Assembly (NCBI GenBank): GCA_021768625.1
Contig: JAETUM010000009.1
Location: 1-61,550, forward strand
Reading direction: 5' to 3'
Source of the DNA: Candidatus Stoquefichus sp.
GTDB lineage: Bacteria; Bacillota_I; Bacilli_A; Erysipelotrichales; Coprobacillaceae
Length of the DNA stretch: 61,550 nucleotides
Under the pieces are notes generated by a model, which saw only the letters and a list, made by a program, of their open reading frames with translations, had not been told where the DNA came from and did not search any database. Made by a program: the position numbers and the translations under genes. Below are positions 55,851 through 61,550 of this stretch, in pieces (within the stretch, counting starts at the first letter, position 1; each line of letters starts with the position of its first letter).

Positions 55851-56810
55851 CTATTTTTTAAAATAATTATCTATTCCATTTGCTATTCCTATTGCACATT
55901 TTGTTTGATATGCAGAGGTTGCTAGTTTTTTATCCTCTTGTTTATTTGACATAAAGCCCATTTCAATAATTGTTACAGGGACTTTACACCAGTTAATTCC
56001 ACTCATATCATCTCTATAACTTACACTTCTATTCTTAGCTTTTGTATTTTTACAAAAACTATTAATAATTGATTTGGCTAATTTTTGTGAAGATGTTTTG
56101 ACATTTTTAGAAACATACTTGTTTTTTGATGTCGGAGCAATTGTATGAGCACCACTAATTTTTGGATTGCTACTTCCATCACAATGCAACCTAATGAAAA
56201 CATCTGCTTTTGCTTTATTTGCTATATCAGCCCTTTGTTTATTAGAGATATTAACATTTTGTTTTGTTCTTACCATAATTACTTTATAGCCTCTTTTAAC
56301 GAGTTCTGTTTGTAATTTTTTAGCAACTGCCAAGTTAATTTCAGATTCCTTTTTCTTAGTCCATTTCCCTGTTGTTCCAGTTGTCACCTTGGCTTTCTTT
56401 TCTTTTGCACCTGGTCCAATAGGTTCCTTTGCATTGTTTCCTTTTGCTTGGTGTCCTGCATCAATGACAACAATTTTTTGATTTTTGACAGTAATTTTGC
56501 ACTTTAATGTTTTTCCGCTTACTTTTGCATAAATATAGGCAATACCAACTTTTTTTGCTGTTACCTTTCCTTTAGAGGTAACTGTGGCAACACTTGTCTT
56601 ATCAGAAGACCAAGTCACTTTTTTATTTGTTCCAGAAACTTTTAAAGTAAGACTTTTTCCTTTGTAAAGTGTTTTAGATGTTACATTAAGTTTGATTTTA
56701 TCCTTTGCTTGAACTTCAATAACAGGATTTTGTACAACAGATACTTGAGAAATTGTTATTCCAAGTAATAATCCTAATGTAAGTGAAATGGTAATTATTT
56801 TTTTAAACAT
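55851..56810 (-). CDS. Secreted N-acetylmuramoyl-L-alanine amidase with a BIG2 domain
   Basis: The 319-residue protein has a signal peptide, one BIG2 domain (about 37-109) and an Amidase_3 domain (about 112-319). Zinc and catalytic residues are visible in IDAGHQ, ESEINLA, IRLHCDGS and IIEMGFMSN. The first 45 residues closely resemble those of the BIG2-Ltp protein, so they are paralogous at the N-terminus. AAGGGGGAAGG precedes the ATG. It should cut peptidoglycan at the cell surface. Confidence 0.87.
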   Translation of the reverse strand: MFKKIITISLTLGLLLGITISQVSVVQNPVIEVQAKDKIKLNVTSKTLYKGKSLTLKVSGTNKKVTWSSDKTSVATVTSKGKVTAKKVGIAYIYAKVSGKTLKCKITVKNQKIVVIDAGHQAKGNNAKEPIGPGAKEKKAKVTTGTTGKWTKKKESEINLAVAKKLQTELVKRGYKVIMVRTKQNVNISNKQRADIANKAKADVFIRLHCDGSSNPKISGAHTIAPTSKNKYVSKNVKTSSQKLAKSIINSFCKNTKAKNRSVSYRDDMSGINWCKVPVTIIEMGFMSNKQEDKKLATSAYQTKCAIGIANGIDNYFKK

Positions 56811-56857
56811 TCCTTCCCCCTTCTTTCCCTTATATTATTTATCTTATCAAAGATTTT

Positions 56858-57799
56858 CTAATCGAAAGTTACATATTCATTTTCTAAAGGAGGAACAACT
56901 TTTAATTCATCCACCTTTAATACACAAACATTTCCACCTAGTTCATGGTCATACTCAAGTTCAATTTTTCCCTTTACTTGAATCCATTCGTTAGGTATAA
57001 GTTGCTTTGCTGCTGAATGAATACAAACCATGCCTATGAGAGAGGTATCTTCTTCACAGCATACCATAGCTAGTCTCCCTATAACGAAACCATCTTCTAA
57101 TTGCTTATCTCTGCCTATAAATTTACCTTTCATTGTGATTGTCTTGCCAGCATATTTATCAGGATGATCTAATGCATCCATACAAAATATACCAAAATCA
57201 TGATCTAAGATTTCAAGTTCATCATTTGTTATATCAAAAGGCAATTCGTCTTCATCTAATGTATTAACAGTTCCATCTTCTTTTTCATATATAATTTGAC
57301 ATTGAGAATTAATAGCTTTAATATTATTTCTCAAAAATGATTTTTTAATAGAATCATTAATTCTATTGAAAATTAATAAATCAGTATGTACAACATGTTG
57401 AAATAATAAAGATCTCATATTTTGAATATATAGTGCAAAAGTTTGAGCATTGATAGTTGTTAAAACTTGAACAACTTGCCATCCATCGGGTAAACTACAT
57501 GCTAAAAATCTATTCACATTATACATACCATTTAATTCTACTAGAACTTGAGTAGGATTGTACTTGTCTTTTAATTCTTCAAAATACTCATATGTCCATT
57601 GATCCTCACTTGTTACATAAACAAGATCACAATGAAATGATTCAAGTTGTTCTTGATTATATTCAAGTTCTCCCTGTTCACTTACAATTAATAAAGATTT
57701 TTCATTTTCACAAAAATCAGTAGTTGTAATTGTATCATTAATAAATGTAGACTTTCCACTATCCAAAAAACCAGTAAATAAATAAATTCTTGTTTTCAT
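56858..57799 (-). CDS. CobW-like GTPase fused to a DUF1980/YcgQ-type domain
   Basis: The 313-residue protein has an N-terminal P-loop GFLDSGKSTF (10-19) and CobW-like fold, but lacks the CxCC metal motif. Residues about 200-313 resemble the C-terminal domain of YcgQ (COG3689): DHPDKYAGKTITMKGKF, LAMVCCEEDTSLIG and EWIQVKGKIELEYD. That family is linked to zinc homeostasis and the COG0701 permease. It starts in the stop codon of the His-rich CobW gene (TAATG), so both are made together. Function inferred: metal handling. Confidence 0.72.
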   Translation of the reverse strand: MKTRIYLFTGFLDSGKSTFINDTITTTDFCENEKSLLIVSEQGELEYNQEQLESFHCDLVYVTSEDQWTYEYFEELKDKYNPTQVLVELNGMYNVNRFLACSLPDGWQVVQVLTTINAQTFALYIQNMRSLLFQHVVHTDLLIFNRINDSIKKSFLRNNIKAINSQCQIIYEKEDGTVNTLDEDELPFDITNDELEILDHDFGIFCMDALDHPDKYAGKTITMKGKFIGRDKQLEDGFVIGRLAMVCCEEDTSLIGMVCIHSAAKQLIPNEWIQVKGKIELEYDHELGGNVCVLKVDELKVVPPLENEYVTFD

Positions 57800-58914
57800 T
57801 ATTTAACTCCAAATAAATTCCAAATTTTTTCTTCTACAAGATCTTTCCCTATAACACATAAACGACCAGTATAATCAGCTGAACCCTCACGAATTTCATA
57901 TTCACCAGGAACTAAATCAAAATGTAACCAAGTCTTTTCAGGTGTAGAGAGGATACCTTTTGCACGTAAAATATGTCCAAATTCTTGAGATGAAGAAAGT
58001 TCTTTAAGAATATTATCTAACTGTTCATATGTATATGTTTGAATAGTTTCTTTACCAATACTTGTGAAAACTTCATCAGCATGATGATGATGTTCACCAT
58101 GGCAACATTCGTGTTCATGATGGTGTTCTCCATGACAACATTCATGTTCATGATGATGGTGTTCTTCATGGCAACATCCATGTTCATGATGGTGGTGTTC
58201 ACCATGACAACATTCATGCTCATGATGATGGTGTTCATCATGACAACATTCATGTTCATGATGGTGATGACCACACTCAGGACAAATATCTTCTTCTTTC
58301 ATTAAAATTTCTTTTAAAGAATCTTTATTTTCTAATGCACTTAGTATAGTATCACCACTTAAGTCATCCCAAGGTGTTGTAATGATATTTGCATTTGTAT
58401 TCAATTGTTTAATGAGATTAATATCATCTTGTATCTTATCTAAAGTTATATCTTGTGTTCTACTTAAAATAATAGTAGAAGCATATTCTATTTGGTTATT
58501 AAAAAATTCACCAAAGTTTAAAGAATAAGTCTTGCATTTTTTAGCATCAATAACAGCAATAAAACTATTAAGTTGAAGTTCATCATCATGAACATCCACA
58601 ACAGCTTGAATGACATCAGATAATTTTCCAACTCCAGATGGTTCGATAATAATACGATCAGGATGATATTCATGAACAACTTTCTTTAATGCTTCGCTAA
58701 AATCACCAACCAATGAACAACAAATACATCCAGAATTCATTTCAGTGATTTCAATACCTGCATCTTTAAGAAAAGAACCATCAATTCCAATTTCACCAAA
58801 TTCATTTTCAATTAAAACAACCTTTTCATTGCCTAAGCTTTCTTGAATAAGTTTTTTAATTAATGTTGTTTTTCCAGCTCCTAAAAAACCAGAAATAATA
58901 TCTACTTTACTCAT
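57799..58914 (-). CDS. CobW/COG0523 metallochaperone GTPase with His/Cys repeat
   Basis: The 371-residue protein has Walker A GFLGAGKTT (9-17), the metal motif CICC (63-66), and EPSGVGKLSD. A metal-binding insert at 211-278 starts CPECG and continues as five units of the type HHHHEHECCHGE, giving 33 His and 12 Cys. A C-terminal CobW_C domain (about 280-371) ends the protein. COG0523 GTPases deliver metals, often zinc, to client proteins. Transcribed with the DUF1980 fusion gene. The insert should bind several zinc or other soft-metal ions. Confidence 0.85.
   Translation of the reverse strand: MSKVDIISGFLGAGKTTLIKKLIQESLGNEKVVLIENEFGEIGIDGSFLKDAGIEITEMNSGCICCSLVGDFSEALKKVVHEYHPDRIIIEPSGVGKLSDVIQAVVDVHDDELQLNSFIAVIDAKKCKTYSLNFGEFFNNQIEYASTIILSRTQDITLDKIQDDINLIKQLNTNANIITTPWDDLSGDTILSALENKDSLKEILMKEEDICPECGHHHHEHECCHDEHHHHEHECCHGEHHHHEHGCCHEEHHHHEHECCHGEHHHEHECCHGEHHHHADEVFTSIGKETIQTYTYEQLDNILKELSSSQEFGHILRAKGILSTPEKTWLHFDLVPGEYEIREGSADYTGRLCVIGKDLVEEKIWNLFGVK
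58081..58284 (-). repeat. In-frame 36-bp tandem repeats coding for the His/Cys segment
   Basis: Five units of 36 bp (one shortened by a codon) encode residues 211-278. Reading frame is conserved in all copies, so expansions or contractions change metal capacity in steps. Confidence 0.85.
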
Positions 58915-58937
58915 AATATGACCTTCTTTCTGTATGT

Positions 58938-58966
58938 ATTATAACACTCGTATTTTTAACAGGCAA
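58938..58966 (-). promoter_or_regulatory. Promoter of the CobW operon
   Basis: On the minus strand TTGCCT (58966-58961) and perfect TATAAT (58943-58938) have a 17-base spacer. No clear Zur palindrome was seen at this promoter. Confidence 0.6.
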
Positions 58967-59009
58967 ATGAAATATCATACAATACTTTAAGACAATTATG
59001 AATTTATCA

Positions 59010-59038
59010 ATGACTTTAAATAAAAAAGTAGATATAAT
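59010..59038 (+). promoter_or_regulatory. Promoter of the PHP gene
   Basis: ATGACT at 59010-59015, a 17-base spacer and TATAAT at 59033-59038. Confidence 0.5.
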
Positions 59039-59069
59039 GAATAATATAATAAAAAAAGGAGAAATGAAT

Positions 59070-59858
59070 ATGATAGATGGACATATGCATTTAGAAAATG
59101 GACCACTTACTAAAGAATACGTTTTAGAGTTTGTGAAAGAAGCATATAAAAAAGGATTAGATGAAATTCAAATTTTAGATCATACACATCGTTTTATAGA
59201 GTTTGAACCGATATATGAAGAATTAAAACAATATGAAGTACAAAAAGCATGGTTAGAAAATAAAGAAATGAAGTTTAAAGACCATGTCAGTGATTTTGTT
59301 GATTTAATGAAAGAAGTACAAAAAATGGATTTACCTGTTAAGGTCAAGTATGGATTAGAAGTTTGTTATGTTCCTCAACATAAGGAATATATTAAAGAAG
59401 TTTTATCACAATATCAGTTTGATTTTATTGTTGGAGCAATTCATTCGATTGATGGAATATTATACGATATGAGTTTCTCAAAAGAATTATTATGGGATAA
59501 ATATGATGTCAATCATATTTATAAAAGATATTATGAATTAGTATTTGATTTAATACAATCAGATTTATTTACACAATTAGCTCATCCAGATACAATTAAA
59601 TTATTCGAGATATATCCAACATATGATTTAAAACCAACATATGAAAAAATGGCTGAATTACTAAATGAACATCATATGAAAGCAGAAAATAATGTAGGAT
59701 GTTATTATCGTTATAATCACCCAGATTTAGGGTTGTCTGATGAATTGTTGAAAATATTAAAAAAGCATCGTGTTGAACTTATTTTTACTTCAGATGCTCA
59801 TAAGCCAAGTGATGTTGGAAGTTATATTCGAGAAGCATACGAAAGAATGGAAAAATAA
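59070..59858 (+). CDS. PHP-domain phosphoesterase (HisJ-like histidinol phosphatase)
   Basis: The 262-residue protein has PHP metal motifs DGHMHLENG, ILDHTHRF, GLEVCYV, GAIHSID, AHPDT and SDAHK. HisJ-type histidinol phosphatases look like this, but no his genes are nearby, so another phosphoester is possible. ATG 59070 has AAAAGGAG at proper spacing; ATG 59064 is too close. It is followed by a membrane protein two bases later. Confidence 0.82.
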   Translation: MIDGHMHLENGPLTKEYVLEFVKEAYKKGLDEIQILDHTHRFIEFEPIYEELKQYEVQKAWLENKEMKFKDHVSDFVDLMKEVQKMDLPVKVKYGLEVCYVPQHKEYIKEVLSQYQFDFIVGAIHSIDGILYDMSFSKELLWDKYDVNHIYKRYYELVFDLIQSDLFTQLAHPDTIKLFEIYPTYDLKPTYEKMAELLNEHHMKAENNVGCYYRYNHPDLGLSDELLKILKKHRVELIFTSDAHKPSDVGSYIREAYERMEK

Positions 59859-59860
59859 GG

Positions 59861-61420
59861 ATGAAGGCTTTTTTTGAATTTTTAGAAATTGAAGAAACAT
59901 TAGATATTCATAAAATAGAAAAAGCTTGCCAAATGTGCATAGAAAAATACCCAGAAAAAGAATGGAAATATATATTTACAAAAAAATACATCCTAGAAAA
60001 TATAGATTATTTAAAGTATAAATCCACGTTAAAATGGTTTCGAAAAGAAATAGAAAATCCAAATATAAGTATGATGTATTATAGAGTAAAAAAGGTTTTA
60101 AAAAGTAAGGAATTTCAAAAATACAAAAATCAAGAAAAATTTCAAAAGTATGTAGCTTATATACTGGATAATAAATGTGTTTCAGAAAGAACAATCCAAT
60201 TATTAGTTAAAGAATTTCCTTTAAAGAGAGTAAAAAAGAATAATCCATTATATCAATATCTTAAACAATATAATTCAAAACAATATGCAATAAGAATAAC
60301 TGATATTTTGATTATTCTTTTTGGAATAATAAGTATAATTCTCTGTTTTAAATGGCATTTATTATCTATGGTAAAGATATGTAGTATCTTAGTTACTTTT
60401 TATATTGGATTCATTGTTTTATATACTCATTTTAAATGGGGTACTAATTTAAGAACTTTTATGAGTGTTTTTGTTTCGATGTGCTTAGTTATTTTGGTTG
60501 CAGTAAACAACTTATATGAAGGAAGAAAATTAGGAAATGAATCATTTCAAATAGAAGTTGTAGATAAAAATTTTTTTGAAGGCTCATCAAAACCTAAAAT
60601 TATTGATAATGAAATGCTTATATATGATGATGTGGAGTGTGAATACCAAGTCTTTAATAATGAGTTAAAGAAGATAAAACAAATAAGAATGCCAGAAGAA
60701 TATCAAGAGATAGATGACGATATAGTATTCTTTTATAATCAGTATTATTATACAATAAGGATTGATGATACTTATTATGTAAAAAACATTAAAAATGAGA
60801 TAATATATCAAGAAAAATATAAGGAAGGTATTCTTTATAAAAGTTGTTTTTTTATAGATGATGAAATTTGTTATTTAGTTATTTGTGTAGATAATCAATT
60901 AAAGATATATCAATTAAAAGTAGATAATTGTTTATTGGTAGCACAACATGATTTTGATAATGATATTAATTCTCAAGATATGATACTTAAAGATGGTATG
61001 CTTTATTATAAGATGATTGAAGATAAAGATATTTATATGTATAATATAGCAACTGATGATAGCCAACCAATAACTCATACTTTTGGAAGTCATACAGATA
61101 TAAGATATTTTCAATTTAATCACTTATACACAGTTGCATCTACAAATAGTGGGATTTTTATATCTCAAAACCAGAGTAACAAAAATACTTTTTGTATATC
61201 AAATGTATCTGTAGATAAATTTATATTTTATGACGAAAATAGAATATTTTTTACTGATGATGATAAAGTAAGTTTATATAACATAAAAACTCAAGAGTAT
61301 GAAAATAGTATAATAATAGACTGTGTTTATCCATATGCAGATTGTGTAAAGTTCGAAGATTATGTTATACTTTATGATGGAGATACATATAATGCTTTAA
61401 AACTAAAATATAAAAAGTAA
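59861..61420 (+). CDS. Membrane protein with cytosolic helical domain and repeat-like extracellular domain
   Basis: The 519 residues fall into an N-terminal soluble helical part (1-145; Lys/Glu-rich), three membrane helices (about 147-166, 168-192 and 198-217) and an extracellular part (218-519) with repeated short beta-strand/turn segments such as IDNEMLIYDDVECEYQVFNN and LYYKMIEDKDIYMYN. The latter resemble propeller blades. No known family was recognised. It is coupled with the PHP gene (two bases apart). Function unknown. Confidence 0.65.
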   Translation: MKAFFEFLEIEETLDIHKIEKACQMCIEKYPEKEWKYIFTKKYILENIDYLKYKSTLKWFRKEIENPNISMMYYRVKKVLKSKEFQKYKNQEKFQKYVAYILDNKCVSERTIQLLVKEFPLKRVKKNNPLYQYLKQYNSKQYAIRITDILIILFGIISIILCFKWHLLSMVKICSILVTFYIGFIVLYTHFKWGTNLRTFMSVFVSMCLVILVAVNNLYEGRKLGNESFQIEVVDKNFFEGSSKPKIIDNEMLIYDDVECEYQVFNNELKKIKQIRMPEEYQEIDDDIVFFYNQYYYTIRIDDTYYVKNIKNEIIYQEKYKEGILYKSCFFIDDEICYLVICVDNQLKIYQLKVDNCLLVAQHDFDNDINSQDMILKDGMLYYKMIEDKDIYMYNIATDDSQPITHTFGSHTDIRYFQFNHLYTVASTNSGIFISQNQSNKNTFCISNVSVDKFIFYDENRIFFTDDDKVSLYNIKTQEYENSIIIDCVYPYADCVKFEDYVILYDGDTYNALKLKYKK

Positions 61421-61435
61421 GGTGTCAACATACAT

Positions 61436-61511
61436 TGAACCGCCCCTGTCAAGTAGACAGATGAAATAATTAAAATTGTTTTTATTGAAGTTGTCGAGCA
61501 GACAACTTCAT
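61436..61511 (+). repeat. Copy B of the hairpin repeat, possible IS3-type left end
   Basis: It begins TGAACCGCCCCTGTCAAGTA and ends in a perfect 10-bp hairpin TGAAGTTGTC/GACAACTTCA. A second hairpin (GCAGTT/AACTGC, 61521-61539) follows. The TG start and CCCC-rich sequence resemble an IS3-family terminal repeat, with a possible transposase beyond the window. It also works as a terminator for the gene ending at 61420. Confidence 0.6.
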
Positions 61512-61550
61512 TTTCTTTATGCAGTTAAAGTTGAACTGCTTGTGTAATGT

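Noticed and set aside
54980-58284. Possible CRISPR array from evenly spaced repeats
   Set aside because: The BIG2 and His/Cys repeats are contiguous in-frame coding units without unique spacers, and there are no cas genes.
58017-58305. Met-rich open frames on both strands in the His/Cys repeat
   Set aside because: They come from reading the 36-bp CAT/CAC repeats in other frames or antisense; no ribosome site and low complexity.
58938-58966. Zur operator at the CobW promoter
   Set aside because: A Zur-type palindrome was looked for around the promoter because of the zinc link. Only a weak, non-palindromic AT-rich match was seen.

Overview
This is an AT-rich chromosomal segment (roughly 30% G+C by eye) from a low-GC Gram-positive bacterium. 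The single-operon F1Fo ATP synthase, the T-box in front of metG, NiaR/NiaX, Noc, YabG and YabE, and the near-universal AGGAGG-type ribosome sites place it in the Bacillota. The gene mix (anaerobe-type acyl-CoA dehydratase activator, YabG without sspF, cytosolic SodC-like protein, BIG2 surface proteins) suggests a gut anaerobe of the Erysipelotrichia/Coprobacillaceae type. The phylum is well supported; the family is inference.

Layout. 1-300: tail of an Rpn-type nuclease/transposase. 414-7387: ATP synthase operon atpZ-I-B-E-F-H-A-G-D-C, with tandem promoters, a short leader ORF and a strong terminator. 7.5-11.8 kb: a membrane-anchored amidase with a small membrane protein, then an SCP2-like protein, iron alcohol dehydrogenase and class-3 aldehyde dehydrogenase in one operon. 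11.8-14 kb: a methionine T-box and metG. 14-25.9 kb: single genes or pairs (HAAS-like membrane protein, YggS, M20 hydrolase, MarR with a giant 2-hydroxyacyl-CoA dehydratase activator, anchored alpha/beta hydrolase, M42 peptidase, HAD, Nudix, SodC-like). 26-35.6 kb: a rearranged form of the Bacillus metS-tatD-yabE-rnmV-rsmA-yabG-ispE-glmU-prs neighbourhood. Here kptA follows rnmV, a NiaX/NiaR niacin module sits between kptA and rsmA, and tatD-yabE lies after prs. 35.9-42.5 kb: a Cys-rich protein, a 6-TM/PstS-like fusion, a CoA-binding protein, then mnmG-rsmG-noc and a HAD enzyme. 42.5-43.8 kb: an ECF sigma factor, small membrane protein and lipoprotein operon. 43.9-54.2 kb: lactonase, Lrp plus aminotransferase, ChbG deacetylase, tgt-queA-queH, an XRE membrane regulator, and an alanine/glycine symporter divergent from a LysR regulator. 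54.4-61.5 kb: an accessory-looking stretch. It holds a BIG2-Ltp surface protein and a BIG2-amidase that share their N-termini, a two-gene CobW GTPase operon (one with a His/Cys repeat, one fused to a DUF1980-like domain), a PHP hydrolase, and a membrane protein of unknown function. Two inverted copies of a hairpin-bearing repeat bracket this stretch.

How it fits together. Most of the window is core metabolism and translation: ATP synthesis, MetRS, tRNA modification by MnmG and Tgt-QueA-QueH, rRNA maturation by RNase M5, RsmA and RsmG, cell-wall precursors by GlmU, and nucleotide and isoprenoid precursors by Prs and IspE. The less-described parts are the CobW/DUF1980 metal module, the BIG2-Ltp protein (its repeat family includes a phage superinfection-exclusion lipoprotein), the sigma/membrane-protein/lipoprotein cassette, the 6-TM/PstS fusion, and a c-ring with a two-carboxylate ion site. 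No tRNA or rRNA gene, CRISPR array or intact transposase was seen.
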